From contig NZ_VZOV01000024.1 of assembly GCF_008801915.1 (NCBI RefSeq), positions 1 through 64,000 on the forward strand: a stretch of DNA of 64,000 bases. Direction: 5' to 3'. Both the position numbers and the translations under genes were made by a program. The notes beneath the pieces were generated by a model. The model ran no database searches, was not told the origin of the DNA, and saw only the letters and a program-made list of their open reading frames with translations. Shown piece by piece: positions 18,613 through 29,419 of this stretch. Source of the DNA: Cupriavidus gilardii. Its GTDB lineage: Bacteria > Pseudomonadota > Gammaproteobacteria > Burkholderiales > Burkholderiaceae. How positions within the stretch are numbered: position 1 is the stretch's first letter; the number at the start of each line of letters is the position of its first letter.

Positions 18613-19410
18613 TCAGCCGTCCCAGTCGGCATCCCGCGCTGCCGCCGCAAGCCGCGGCGGCGTCTCCAGCTGCCACGCGCGCGGATGCAGCGCCAGCCCC
18701 GCCGCCTCGCCCTGCGCGCGCGTCAGCGTCAGATGGCGGGCCAGCCAGTCCATCACGCCGCGCAGGAAGCGCTGCTGCTCCAGCCGCACCGCCTCGCGCA
18801 GCGCGCGCTCCAGCTGCACGTACGCGGTGTAGACGTCGAGCAGATTGGCTGTCTTCAGCGTGGCCGGCGTCGACGGGCTGCGCTCGATCGCCAGCACGCG
18901 GGCGGCCTGCTGCTGGGTCAGCTTGCCGTGCTCGCGCCAGGCCGCATACAGCGGCTCGAGCGGAGCGAAACGGACGCTGGGCTGCACGCGCGGCACGCCG
19001 GCAACCTTGTCCATGCGCAGCAGCAGATAGCGGACCGCGGCGGCATGCTGGCGAGCCAGTTCGCGTTCGCCGTCCCGTCCTCGTTGCCGGCCCCCGCCGC
19101 GGCGCTGCCACACGTCGTCGCGCCAGGGTCCGGCGCCGGCCGCGCGCGCGGTGAAATCAGGCACCGCGTCGAGCGCGCCATGGCCGCCCAGCAGCCGCAG
19201 CGCGCAATCGGGTCCGAACGCATGCTCGCGGCCGGCCGCGTCGCGCAGGATATAGGCGTGGCCCGAGCCGATGCCGTGGCCCTTGTTGCCCGCCGGCATG
19301 CCGATTCCCGCGCCGGCGCAGCGCGTGCCGGGCTCGACGAAATCCTTGCGGACGGCGGTCCAGGTTGCGGCCGGGTCTGGACCGAGGACGGAAGCGGGCT
19401 CGAGGGGCAT
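18613..19410 (-). CDS. Hypothetical protein with a degenerate Cys motif
   Basis: Unknown cytoplasmic protein of 265 residues; the ATG at 19410 is the most likely start and 19470 or 19539 are alternatives. The N-terminal part contains GTRCAGAGIG, then GREHAFGPDCALRLLG, which resembles the second half of a zinc-ribbon-like pattern (G..CA..L) but lacks the second cysteine of the first pair. The C-terminal two thirds (about 105-265) are Arg/Ala-rich and helical. It lies divergently from the ABC-F gene and ends 21 bp from the convergent DUF2165 gene. Confidence 0.6.
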   Translation of the reverse strand: MPLEPASVLGPDPAATWTAVRKDFVEPGTRCAGAGIGMPAGNKGHGIGSGHAYILRDAAGREHAFGPDCALRLLGGHGALDAVPDFTARAAGAGPWRDDVWQRRGGGRQRGRDGERELARQHAAAVRYLLLRMDKVAGVPRVQPSVRFAPLEPLYAAWREHGKLTQQQAARVLAIERSPSTPATLKTANLLDVYTAYVQLERALREAVRLEQQRFLRGVMDWLARHLTLTRAQGEAAGLALHPRAWQLETPPRLAAAARDADWDG

Positions 19411-19541
19411 GCCTTGACGGTGGGACAACGAAGCAGCAAAAAGGAGGCCGAAACGGCGGCGGGGGCGCATTGTCGCGCGAAAACCCGCCGGGCGCGATAG
19501 CGCAACGATAGCCTCGCGGCATGCCGCCCGCCGCCCCAAGC

Positions 19542-19547
19542 TAAAAT
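19542..19547 (+). promoter_or_regulatory. Candidate -10 (TAAAAT) for the ABC-F gene
   Basis: GCTAAAATGCGCG contains a TAAAAT hexamer 50 bp before the GTG start at 19597, in a GC-rich divergent gap. No strong -35 is seen. Confidence 0.4.
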
Positions 19548-19596
19548 GCGCGCTGCCCGGCCTCGTGCCGGGCTCGACTTTCCATAGAAGACTCTC

Positions 19597-21537
<1,941 letters not shown>

Positions 21538-21632
21538 TCGGGCGAGCGGCTTCGCGCCGCGAGCCCTTCCTGCTCCCCTACCCCGCTTCCCCGCTTCCCC
21601 GCTTGCCGGCCCCTTTCCGGCTGCTGTTTCCG

Positions 21633-21671
21633 GCTGCCATTTCGCGCTGCCATTTCGCGCTGCCATTTCCC
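21633..21671. repeat. 13-bp tandem repeat (GCTGCCATTTCGC), three units
   Basis: Three head-to-tail 13-bp units (the last ending CCC) lie in the 158-bp gap between the convergent ABC-F and ABC exporter genes. They are preceded by CCCGCTTC repeats around 21580-21605. No clear terminator is seen in the gap. Confidence 0.75.
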
Positions 21672-21695
21672 GGCGGGTTTTGCGACCCCGGCCGC

Positions 21696-23552
21696 TTACT
21701 CCTGCAGCGCCTCCTCGGCCGTCAGGAAGCCCCCGCTCTGGTGGGCCCACAGCCGGCTGTACAAGCCGCCGCGCTGCAGCAGCTCGCGGTGCGAGCCCTG
21801 CTCGACGATGCGGCCGCGGTCCAGCACGACGATGCGGTCCATCGCCGCCAGCGTCGACAGCCGGTGCGCGATCGCCACCACGGTCTTGCCTTCCATCAGC
21901 CGGTACAGGCTCTGCTGGATCGCGATCTCGACCTCGCTGTCGAGCGCGCTGGTGGCCTCGTCCAGCAGCAGGATCGGCGCGTCCTTGAGCATCACGCGGG
22001 CGATCGCGATGCGCTGGCGCTGGCCGCCCGACAGCTTGACGCCGCGCTCGCCGACGTGCGCGTCGTAGCCGCGCCGGCCTTCCCGGTCGCTCAGCGTGTG
22101 GATGAAGTCCTCGGCCTCGGCGCGCCGCGCGGCCGCCACCATCTCGGCATCGCTGGCATCGGGGCGGCCGTAGACGATGTTGTCGCGCACCGAACGGTGC
22201 AGCAGCGAGGTGTCCTGCGTGACCATGCCGATCTGCGCGCGCAGGCTGTCCTGCGTCACGCCGGCGATATCCTGGCCATCGATCAGGATGCGGCCCGACT
22301 CGACGTCATAGAAGCGCAGCAGCAGGTTGACCAGCGTCGACTTGCCCGCGCCCGAGCGGCCCACCAGCCCGACCTTTTCGCCGGGACGGATCGTCAGCGT
22401 GAAGTCGTCGAATACCGGCCGGCCCGAGCCGTAGGAGAAGCCGACGTGCTCGAAGCGGATTTCGCCCTGCGGCACCCGCAGCGGTACCGCATCGGCACGG
22501 TCCTCGATATGCCGGGGACGCGCCAGTGTCGACACGCCGTCGCGCACCGTGCCGATATGCTCGAACAGCTCGGCGATCTCCCACATCGCCCATTGCGAGA
22601 TGCCGTTCAGCCGCATCGCCATCGCGGTCGCTGCCGCCACCGCGCCGATGCCGATCTGGCCGGCCGACCACAGGTACAGCGCGAGCCCCGTGGTGGCGAC
22701 GATCAGCATCATGATCAGCGTGTGGTTGACGATCTCGAAGGCGCTGATCAGCCGCCCCTGCGCATAGACCGGCTGCATGAATTCCTGCATCGCGCTGCGC
22801 ACGTAGCTGGCCTCGCGCCGCGAGTGCGAGAACAGCTTGACGGTCGCGATATTGGTATAGGCGTCGGTCACGCGCCCGGTCATCACCGAGCGCGCGTCGG
22901 CCTGATGCGCCGACACGCGCGCCAGCCGCGGCACGAAGTACCACGATGCGCCGACATAGGCGACGACCCACAACAGGAACGGCGCCAGCAGCCAGCCGTC
23001 GAAATTGGCCAGCACCACCGCCGCCGACACCAGGTAGATCACGATATAGACCAGGATATCGGCGACCGTCATCACCGCGTCACGCACGGCCAGCGCGGTC
23101 TGCATGACCTTGGTGGTGACGCGGCCGGCGAACTCGTCCTGGAAGAAGCCCATGCTCTGGTTCAGCATCAGCCGGTGGAAATTCCAGCGCAGCCGCATCG
23201 GGAAGTTGCCGAACAGCGTCTGGAACTTCAGCATGCTCCAGACCGCGACCACGACGATGCTGGCCAGCACGATGCCGGCGAGCAGCAGCAGGCGATTGGC
23301 ATAGGTCGACCACAGCTGCTGCGGCTGGACCTGGGCCAGCCAGTCGACCAGACGGCCCAGCATGCTGAACAGCACGGCCTCGAAGATGCCGATCGCCATC
23401 GCGCACAGCACCAGCAACAGCAAGTAACGCCGCACGCCCGCGGTGCAATCGACGATGAACGCGATCCAGTGCTGCGGCGGCGTATCGGGAAGCGAATCCG
23501 GGTAGTTGTGGATGCGCCTTTCAAACCAACGGAACACGGCCAGTTTCTCCAA
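21696..23552 (-). CDS. ABC exporter, fused membrane and ATPase domains
   Basis: MsbA/ABCB-type exporter of 618 residues that works as a homodimer in the inner membrane. An N-terminal six-helix membrane domain (about 40-330, starting LLLLVLCAMAIGIFEAVLF) is followed by the ATPase: Walker A GLVGRSGAGKST, Q-loop VTQDTSLL, signature KLSGGQRQRIAIARV, Walker B PILLLDEATSALD and switch AHRLSTLAAMD. It resembles the ABC half-transporters often annotated as lipid or multidrug exporters; the substrate cannot be read. dsbB lies just upstream on the same strand (31 bp gap), so the two may be co-transcribed. Confidence 0.93.
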   Translation of the reverse strand: MEKLAVFRWFERRIHNYPDSLPDTPPQHWIAFIVDCTAGVRRYLLLLVLCAMAIGIFEAVLFSMLGRLVDWLAQVQPQQLWSTYANRLLLLAGIVLASIVVVAVWSMLKFQTLFGNFPMRLRWNFHRLMLNQSMGFFQDEFAGRVTTKVMQTALAVRDAVMTVADILVYIVIYLVSAAVVLANFDGWLLAPFLLWVVAYVGASWYFVPRLARVSAHQADARSVMTGRVTDAYTNIATVKLFSHSRREASYVRSAMQEFMQPVYAQGRLISAFEIVNHTLIMMLIVATTGLALYLWSAGQIGIGAVAAATAMAMRLNGISQWAMWEIAELFEHIGTVRDGVSTLARPRHIEDRADAVPLRVPQGEIRFEHVGFSYGSGRPVFDDFTLTIRPGEKVGLVGRSGAGKSTLVNLLLRFYDVESGRILIDGQDIAGVTQDSLRAQIGMVTQDTSLLHRSVRDNIVYGRPDASDAEMVAAARRAEAEDFIHTLSDREGRRGYDAHVGERGVKLSGGQRQRIAIARVMLKDAPILLLDEATSALDSEVEIAIQQSLYRLMEGKTVVAIAHRLSTLAAMDRIVVLDRGRIVEQGSHRELLQRGGLYSRLWAHQSGGFLTAEEALQE

Positions 23553-23582
23553 TGATGTTGCCGAGCGGCCGCGGGGGCTCGC

Positions 23583-24068
23583 TCAACGATAGTTGCGCTC
23601 GCGCCGGATCAGTCCGACCGCCAGCACGCCGGTCAGCACCACCAGCCAGATCAGCGACCAGCCGGGGATCGAGATGCCCAGCACCGGCGGCAGCGGCGCG
23701 GTGCACAGACCGTCGGAATAGAAGACCTGCGGCAGCACGCGCGCGGTCGGCAGCGCGTTGACCCAGTTCTCGAGCGGATCGATGCCGCAGCTCGCCTTCG
23801 GATCGAGCAGCAGCGAGATGTGGTAGCCGGCGACCGCGATGCCGCCGACGCCCGACAGCATCGCCAGCCCTTGCCACAGCGTGCGGGTGCCCTGCCCCAG
23901 CGCGGCCAGCAGCGAGAACAGGCCGATCGCGACGAAGGCGAAGCGCTGCATCACGCAGAGCGGACATGGCTGGTAGCCCTGCGCGTGCTGCAGATACAGG
24001 GCGTAGCCGACCAGCCCGAACGAGACGATGGCAATCAGCAGGAAGTAGGCGCGGGAATTCGCTTGCAT
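23583..24068 (-). CDS. dsbB: Disulfide bond formation protein DsbB
   Basis: Inner-membrane oxidoreductase that reoxidises periplasmic DsbA and passes electrons to quinone. From the ATG at 24068 it has 161 residues and four membrane helices. The first periplasmic loop carries the CPLC redox pair (Cys35, Cys38) in YQPCPLCVMQR, and the second loop carries two further cysteines (KASCGIDPL and SDGLCTAP). These are the four catalytic cysteines of the family. A longer frame to 24143 is unlikely because the first helix would no longer be N-terminal. Confidence 0.93.
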   Translation of the reverse strand: MQANSRAYFLLIAIVSFGLVGYALYLQHAQGYQPCPLCVMQRFAFVAIGLFSLLAALGQGTRTLWQGLAMLSGVGGIAVAGYHISLLLDPKASCGIDPLENWVNALPTARVLPQVFYSDGLCTAPLPPVLGISIPGWSLIWLVVLTGVLAVGLIRRERNYR

Positions 24069-24387
24069 GGCGGAATGGCGGTCGACAGAGCGGTGAACAA
24101 GAGCGGTGAACTGGATCCGGAGCGTTCCGGATAGACAAGGCATGGCGATAGCGGTGGTCCGGCATCGCGGACAGGCGCCATCTTACCGATTTTGCAACGC
24201 GCGCGTCGCAGCGATGCGATGACCCCTGCACGCGCTGGGGGCATCGTTGCGGCCGATCGCCGCAGCGCGGCGGCTTTGCATTGCCGAGGCCGGCGATCGC
24301 GCCAACAATGCCGTTCATTGTGTCGGCGCGATGCGATCCCGTGCGATCCCCATGCGTCCGCCCCCGGCTTGGTTGAGGACAGTACCC
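24069..24387. other. Divergent intergenic region with a strong hairpin
   Basis: No gene is visible. The most marked structure is a two-stage hairpin at 24296-24332. Repeats of GCGATCCC follow it at about 24333-24350. Confidence 0.5.
24296..24332. repeat. Two-stage inverted repeat upstream of the 148-aa gene
   Basis: Outer arms ATCGCGCC (24296-24303) / GGCGCGAT (24325-24332) enclose inner arms ACAATG (24305-24310) / CATTGT (24316-24321) with a 5-nt loop. All pairs are perfect, with a small internal loop. It lies 55 bp before the ATG at 24388 and has no T tail on either strand, so it is more likely an operator or leader hairpin than a terminator. Confidence 0.55.
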
Positions 24388-24834
24388 ATGAAGAGCAATG
24401 CGCTGCGCGCGGTGCGCAGCAACGATGTGCGTGCCCCGCGTTTTCGTACGACCCCGCCGCCCGCTGCGTCCATGGCCCGGCGCGACGCGGCGGCCAACTC
24501 GGCAAACGCCGGGAAACCCTCGGTACCGGTGGTGCCGGTCGGCTATCGCCAGGGGTTCATCACCGCGATCTCCGTGCTGCTCGCCTTTACGCTGGCCTTC
24601 TGGCGCTACTGGAGCTTCGAGAGCCCGGGCGCGTGGAATCCGCTGTCGCTGGCGGTCGAGGTCTCGCTGGGCGTCGCGGCCGGCCTGCAGGTGGTCGCGC
24701 TATTCCGTTCGCTGCGGGTCGAGGACGACCAGGTGCCCGAATATCGCCGCACGCAGCGCTGGCTGTTCGTGTCGGCCGTGGTGCTGATCGCCGCGCTGCT
24801 CGGCGCGCTGTGCGAGGACTCGGTGTTCGGTTGA
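24388..24834 (+). CDS. Small membrane protein of unknown function
   Basis: Predicted inner-membrane protein of 148 residues. ATG at 24388 is preceded by TTGAGGAC at good spacing. A basic, Pro/Ala-rich N-terminal tail (about 1-55) is followed by three hydrophobic segments (FITAISVLLAFTLAFWRYW, LSLAVEVSLGVAAGLQVVAL and WLFVSAVVLIAALLGALC). No motif is recognised. It is convergent with radA and divergent from dsbB, so it appears to be transcribed alone. Confidence 0.7.
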   Translation: MKSNALRAVRSNDVRAPRFRTTPPPAASMARRDAAANSANAGKPSVPVVPVGYRQGFITAISVLLAFTLAFWRYWSFESPGAWNPLSLAVEVSLGVAAGLQVVALFRSLRVEDDQVPEYRRTQRWLFVSAVVLIAALLGALCEDSVFG

Positions 24835-24895
24835 GGCCCGTGCTTCGGCCCGTCTCTATCCGGGCGCGCGCATGGCCGCCCCACGGACCGCGAAT

Positions 24896-26260
24896 CTAGC
24901 CGTCGAGGTAGCGCACCCGCTCGATCGCCTGCTCGATTCGCTCGACGGCGATCACCTCGAGCCCGTCGATCGGCTGCTTCGGCGCATTGGCCTTCGGGAT
25001 CACCGCCTGCGTAAAGCCCAGCTTGGCGGCCTCGCGCAGCCGGTCCTGGCCGCGCGGGCTCGGGCGGATCTCGCCGGCCAGCCCCACCTCGCCGAATACC
25101 ACCAGTCCGCGCGGCAAGGGCTTGTTGCGCATCGACGAATGGATCGACAGCAGCACCGCCAGGTCGGCGGCCGGTTCGGTGATCTTGACCCCGCCCACCG
25201 CATTGAGGAACACGTCCTGGTCGAAGCAGGCGATGCCGGCGTGGCGGTGCAGCACGGCCAGCAGCAGCGCCAGCCGGTTCTGCTCCAGGCCCACCGCCAG
25301 GCGGCGCGGATTCGGCACGTGCGCCGCATCGACCAGCGCCTGGATCTCGACCAGCAGCGGGCGCGAGCCCTCCTGCGTGACCATCACGCAGGACCCGGAC
25401 ACGGTCTGCTCATGCTGGGACAGGAACAGCGCCGACGGATTGCTGATGCCGCGCAGGCCGCGCTCGGTCATCGCGAACACGCCCAGCTCGTTGACCGCGC
25501 CGAAGCGGTTCTTGAACGCGCGGATCAGCCGGTGCGACGAATGCGTGTCGCCCTCGAAATACAGCACCGTGTCGACGATATGCTCGAGCACGCGCGGCCC
25601 GGCCAGGCTGCCTTCCTTGGTCACATGGCCGACCAGGATGATCGTGGTGCCGCTGCTCTTGGCGATCCGCGTCAGCTGCGCCGCGCATTCGCGCACCTGT
25701 GCCACCGAGCCCGGCGCCGATGTCAGCGCCTCCGAGTACAGCGTCTGGATCGAGTCGATCACCGCGACCTCGGGCTTGTCGGCGTCGAGCGTCGCCTGGA
25801 TCTTCTCGAGCTGGATCTCGGGCAGCAGCCCCAGGCTCGGACTGTCGATGCCGAGCCGCTGCGCGCGCAGCGCGATCTGCGCGCCCGACTCCTCGCCGCT
25901 GACATAGAGCACGCGCCGGCTGGCCGCCAGATTCGCCAGCGCCTGCAGCAGCAGCGTGGACTTGCCGATGCCGGGGTCGCCGCCGATCAGCACCACGCCG
26001 CCAGCGACCAGCCCGCCGCCGAGCACCCGGTCGAATTCCTCGATGCCGCTGGTAAAGCGCGGCACGTCGGACGCCTCGATTTCCGACAGCCGCTGCACCG
26101 TGCTCGAGGCTGCCAGCGGCTGGAAGCGCCGCGCCGACGGCGTCTCGGGCACGCTCTCGACCAGCGTGTTCCATTGCTGGCAATGCGGGCACTGCCCCTG
26201 CCAGCGCGGCACGGAGCCGCCGCATTCGGTACAGGTGTAAACGGTCTTGGTCTTTGCCAA
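24896..26260 (-). CDS. radA: DNA repair protein RadA
   Basis: RecA-like ATPase that helps process recombination intermediates and DNA branch migration. It has 454 residues from a TTG start at 26260, preceded by AAGGA at the right spacing and matching the family N-terminus (AKTKTVYTCTECGG). Features are an N-terminal four-Cys zinc finger (CTEC...CPHC), Walker A GGDPGIGKSTLLLQ, the RadA motif KNRFGAVNELGVF, and a C-terminal Lon-protease-like domain with DLAVLLSIHSS and GEVGLAGEIRP. alr lies upstream in the same direction. Confidence 0.95.
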   Translation of the reverse strand: MAKTKTVYTCTECGGSVPRWQGQCPHCQQWNTLVESVPETPSARRFQPLAASSTVQRLSEIEASDVPRFTSGIEEFDRVLGGGLVAGGVVLIGGDPGIGKSTLLLQALANLAASRRVLYVSGEESGAQIALRAQRLGIDSPSLGLLPEIQLEKIQATLDADKPEVAVIDSIQTLYSEALTSAPGSVAQVRECAAQLTRIAKSSGTTIILVGHVTKEGSLAGPRVLEHIVDTVLYFEGDTHSSHRLIRAFKNRFGAVNELGVFAMTERGLRGISNPSALFLSQHEQTVSGSCVMVTQEGSRPLLVEIQALVDAAHVPNPRRLAVGLEQNRLALLLAVLHRHAGIACFDQDVFLNAVGGVKITEPAADLAVLLSIHSSMRNKPLPRGLVVFGEVGLAGEIRPSPRGQDRLREAAKLGFTQAVIPKANAPKQPIDGLEVIAVERIEQAIERVRYLDG

Positions 26261-26306
26261 CGGAAATCCTTGGGGCCGGAGAGCGGAGAGCGGAGAGGCG
26301 CCGATT

Positions 26307-27440
26307 CTACTTGGCCGGCGCGGCCTCGGCCACGCCGGGCGCATCCGGCACCGTCAGCGTCGCGACCGTCACCGGCACCCGCGGCGCCAGCGCGCACATC
26401 AGCTCGTAGCCGACCGTACCGCTGGCGGCGGCGACATCGTCGATCGGCAGGCCGTGGCCCCACAGCGTCACCGGCGAGCCGACCCGCGCCTTCGGACACG
26501 GCGTCAGGTCGACGCACAGCATGTCCATCGACACGCGGCCGACCAGATGCGTGCGTACGCCGTCGACCAGCACCGGCGCCGGCTGGTCGCCCCAGCCCGC
26601 GGCATGGCGCGGATAGCCGTCGGCATAGCCGCAGGCGACCACGCCGATCCGCATCGGCCGCTCCGCGGTATACAGCGAGCCGTAGCCGACCGTGTCGCCG
26701 GGCCGCAATTCCTGCACCGCGATCAGTTCGCTGTGCAGCGACATCGCCGGCATCAGCCCGGTGTCCGCGATGTCGGCGTGCCGGCCGCTCGGCGAGGCGC
26801 CGTACAACACGATGCCGGGCCGCACCCAGGCGCGGTGCGCGGCCGGATGCCACAGCGTGGCCGCGGAGTTGGACAGGCTGGCCTCGCCCGGCAGATTGGC
26901 GGTGGCGGCGTCGAACACCTCCAGCTGATGCGCGATGCCGCGCTCGCCGTCGGCGTCGGAGAAGTGCGTCATATGGACGATGCTGCCGACCCCGGACAGC
27001 GTGCGGGCGCGCTCCCAGGCGGCACGATACTGGTCCGGTGCGAAGCCGAGCCGGTTCATGCCGGTATTGAGCTTGAGCTGGATCGCCAGCGGCCCCTTGG
27101 GACGGGCAACCTCGAGCATGCGCAGCTGCTCCTCGTTGTGGATCGCGGTGGTCAGCCGGTACTCCTCGAGCAGCGGCACGTCCTGGGGCTGGAAGAAGCC
27201 CTCGAGCAGCAGGATCGGGCCCTGCCACCCCAGCTCGCGCAGCAGCACGGCCTCGTTCAGGTCCAGCAGGCCGAAGCCATCGGCCGCGCGCAGGCCGGCG
27301 AAGGCGCGCCGGATGCCATGACCGTAGGCGTTGGCCTTGACCACCGCCCAGACGCGGGAAGCCGGCGCGTGCCGGCGCACCACCTCGAGGTTGTTGGCCA
27401 GGGCGGGTTGATGGATGACAGCGTGAATCGGTCTTGGCAT
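26307..27440 (-). CDS. alr: Alanine racemase
   Basis: PLP enzyme that makes D-alanine for peptidoglycan. It has 377 residues from ATG 27440. The PLP lysine is Lys35 in WAVVKANAYGHG, and the second catalytic base is the Tyr in VVACGYADGYPR, after the C-terminal domain entry VGYGSLYTAERPM. Other motifs are KLNTGMNRLGF and HMTHFSDAD. It lies 46 bp upstream of radA on the same strand and is divergent from lplT across a 517-bp gap. A single upstream frame extends to 27677 but is not conserved. Confidence 0.95.
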   Translation of the reverse strand: MPRPIHAVIHQPALANNLEVVRRHAPASRVWAVVKANAYGHGIRRAFAGLRAADGFGLLDLNEAVLLRELGWQGPILLLEGFFQPQDVPLLEEYRLTTAIHNEEQLRMLEVARPKGPLAIQLKLNTGMNRLGFAPDQYRAAWERARTLSGVGSIVHMTHFSDADGERGIAHQLEVFDAATANLPGEASLSNSAATLWHPAAHRAWVRPGIVLYGASPSGRHADIADTGLMPAMSLHSELIAVQELRPGDTVGYGSLYTAERPMRIGVVACGYADGYPRHAAGWGDQPAPVLVDGVRTHLVGRVSMDMLCVDLTPCPKARVGSPVTLWGHGLPIDDVAAASGTVGYELMCALAPRVPVTVATLTVPDAPGVAEAAPAK

Positions 27441-27621
27441 GGGGATCAGGGAAGGTTCGTCACAGCGGCCTCGCGGCGTCGCAGGGGCCCTGGCGGCTAT
27501 TTGCCTGGGCGGGCGCGCCGAAGTGGTGCGCGGGGCACTGTCAGCGGGAACACCGCGGATTGACCGGGGCGTTCGGCATCCATGCGCGGCAGCACACCGA
27601 AGGGGCACCGCGTAGACCGTT

Positions 27622-27679
27622 ATTTGACCACATTGGTTCGGCAATTCCCGGGAATCCGCTCCGGAGCGAATGGTCAAAT
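27622..27679. promoter_or_regulatory. Nested inverted repeats between alr and lplT
   Basis: Outer arms ATTTGACCA (27622-27630) and TGGTCAAAT (27671-27679) are a perfect 9-bp inverted repeat 40 bp apart. Between them are two perfect 12-bp palindromes, ATTCCCGGGAAT (27644-27655) and CGCTCCGGAGCG (27657-27668). The layout suggests binding sites for dimeric regulators; which one is unknown. Confidence 0.5.
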
Positions 27680-27704
27680 CGGGTCAATTTGCGGTCTTCC
27701 CTTC

Positions 27705-27734
27705 TTCGGAATTGAAAGACTTTCGTGATATAAA
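27705..27734 (+). promoter_or_regulatory. Candidate lplT promoter
   Basis: TTCGGA (27705-27710) and TATAAA (27729-27734), 18 bp apart, lie in the AT-rich part of the gap, about 220 bp before the lplT start. Confidence 0.4.
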
Positions 27735-27957
27735 GCCGGACGTTCCGGCCATGTTTCAAAAGTGATTCAATATGACGGGTCACGTCAGGTACGTACACGC
27801 CCCCGCCACGCCGAACCGGACCCGGCGCGGGCGACCCGTGCGTCCCGGGCCTCCTTTTGGCACGGCCGCCGTTCACCCCCTCCGCACGATGCCGACGGCC
27901 GTTGGCGCGGGCACGCCAGTAGCGCAAGGAAATCGCGATGGAGACAGAGTCCAAGGT

Positions 27958-29277
27958 ATGAAGAAGGGTTTTTACACCATCATGGCCGCGCAGTTCTTTT
28001 CTTCGCTGGCCGACAACGCTCTGCTCATCGCCGCCATTGCCCTCCTCGCCGAATTGCACTCCCCGCAGTGGATGACCCCGCTGCTCAAGCTGTTCTTCGT
28101 GCTGTCCTATGTCGTGCTGGCCGCCTTCGTCGGCGCCTTTGCCGACTCGATGCCCAAGGGCAAGGTGATGTTCATCACCAACACGATCAAGATCGCCGGC
28201 TGCGCGATCATGATGTTCGGGCTGCACCCGCTGCTGGCCTATGGCGTGGTCGGCTTCGGCGCGGCGGCCTATTCGCCGGCCAAGTACGGCATCCTGACCG
28301 AGCTGCTGCCGGCCGAGCGCCTGGTGGCCGCCAACGGCTGGATCGAGGGCCTGACGGTCGGCTCGATCATTCTGGGCACGGTGGTCGGCGGCGCGCTGAT
28401 CTCGGTCAAGGTATCGAGCCTGATGCTGGCGATCGACCTGCCGTGGATCGAGACCGGCATCGATACGCCGGCCGAGGCGGCGATGGTGGTGATCATGCTG
28501 TTCTACGTGATCGCCGCGCTGTTCAACCTGTTCATCCCCGACACCGGCGCCCGCTATCCGCAGCAGGAAAAGAACCCGATCAAGCTGATCGCCGAGTTCG
28601 CCGACTGCTTCACCGCGCTATGGAAGGACAAGCTCGGCCAGATCTCGCTGGCGGTCACCACGCTGTTCTGGGGTGCCGGCGCGACGCTGCAGTTCATCGT
28701 GCTGAAGTGGGCGGAAAAATCGCTCGGCCTGAACCTGTCGCAGGGCGCGCTGCTGCAGGCCGTGGTCGCGGTCGGCGTGGCGGTCGGCGCCATCATGGCG
28801 GCGATGCGCATCCCGCTGCGCAAGTCGCTGTCGGTGCTGCCGTTCGGCGTCGCGATGGGCGCGATCGTGATGCTGATGGCCTTCTACACCAAGGACGCGA
28901 TGCCCGATGTCGCGCTGGACGTGCTGGGCATGCGGATGCCGCTGTATATGGCGATCGCCTATGTGTTCCTGATGGTGGTGGGCGGCATGTCGGGCTACTT
29001 CGTGGTGCCGATGAACGCGCTGCTGCAGCATCGCGGCCATGTGCTGCTGTCGGCGGGCCACTCGATCGCGGTGCAGAACTTCAACGAGAACGTTTCGGTG
29101 CTGCTGATGCTGTGCCTGTATGCGCTGCTGATCAAGCTGAACGTGCCGATCGGCATCGTGATCATCGCCTTCGGCATGTTTGTCTGCGGCACCATGCTGC
29201 TGGTGATGCGCCAGCATCGCAAGAATGTCCGGCTGTACAACTCGCTGGCGATGATCGGCGAGGACAAGCACCACTGA
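27958..29277 (+). CDS. lplT: Lysophospholipid transporter LplT
   Basis: Major facilitator superfamily protein of 439 residues and about 12 membrane helices that flips lysophospholipids inward for reacylation. The start MKKGFYTIMAAQFFSSLADN is the family signature, followed by KLFFVLSYVVLAAFVGAFAD and AAYSPAKYGILTELLPAERL. ATG at 27958 is chosen by this alignment; the frame extends 62 residues upstream without family resemblance. The acyltransferase partner (aas) found next to lplT in enterobacteria is not adjacent here. Confidence 0.93.
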   Translation: MKKGFYTIMAAQFFSSLADNALLIAAIALLAELHSPQWMTPLLKLFFVLSYVVLAAFVGAFADSMPKGKVMFITNTIKIAGCAIMMFGLHPLLAYGVVGFGAAAYSPAKYGILTELLPAERLVAANGWIEGLTVGSIILGTVVGGALISVKVSSLMLAIDLPWIETGIDTPAEAAMVVIMLFYVIAALFNLFIPDTGARYPQQEKNPIKLIAEFADCFTALWKDKLGQISLAVTTLFWGAGATLQFIVLKWAEKSLGLNLSQGALLQAVVAVGVAVGAIMAAMRIPLRKSLSVLPFGVAMGAIVMLMAFYTKDAMPDVALDVLGMRMPLYMAIAYVFLMVVGGMSGYFVVPMNALLQHRGHVLLSAGHSIAVQNFNENVSVLLMLCLYALLIKLNVPIGIVIIAFGMFVCGTMLLVMRQHRKNVRLYNSLAMIGEDKHH

Positions 29278-29309
29278 GACGGCGCCGGCCCGCCGTCGCC
29301 GCCGCGGAC

Positions 29310-29360
29310 GCGGGAACCCGGTGGCCTGCGCAGAGACGGGCAAGGACGCCGGGTTCCCGC
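29310..29360. terminator. Long inverted repeat after lplT
   Basis: Perfect 12-bp arms GCGGGAACCCGG (29310-29321) and CCGGGTTCCCGC (29349-29360), 27 nt apart, lie between the convergent lplT and DUF1853 genes. The right arm also forms a smaller hairpin CCCGC/GCGGG with the bases after it. The arrangement suits a bidirectional terminator or a repeat-derived element; there is no T tail. Confidence 0.45.
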
Positions 29361-29380
29361 CTTCGCGGGAATGACGCGAC

Positions 29381-29419
29381 GATCTAACGCGGCGATCTAA
29401 CGCGGCGATCTAACGCGGC
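29381..29419. repeat. 13-bp tandem repeat (GATCTAACGCGGC), three units
   Basis: Three perfect or near-perfect 13-bp units. The third overlaps the TAG stop codon of the DUF1853 gene at 29410-29412. Confidence 0.85.

Larger units (their letters stand above)
27441..27957. other. Long alr/lplT divergent intergenic region
   Basis: 517 bases without a convincing gene. It becomes clearly AT-richer from about 27615 to 27780, and there it contains a nested set of palindromes (27622-27679) and a likely lplT promoter. A frame running in from 27772 into lplT is open but lacks family resemblance before residue 63. Confidence 0.6.
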
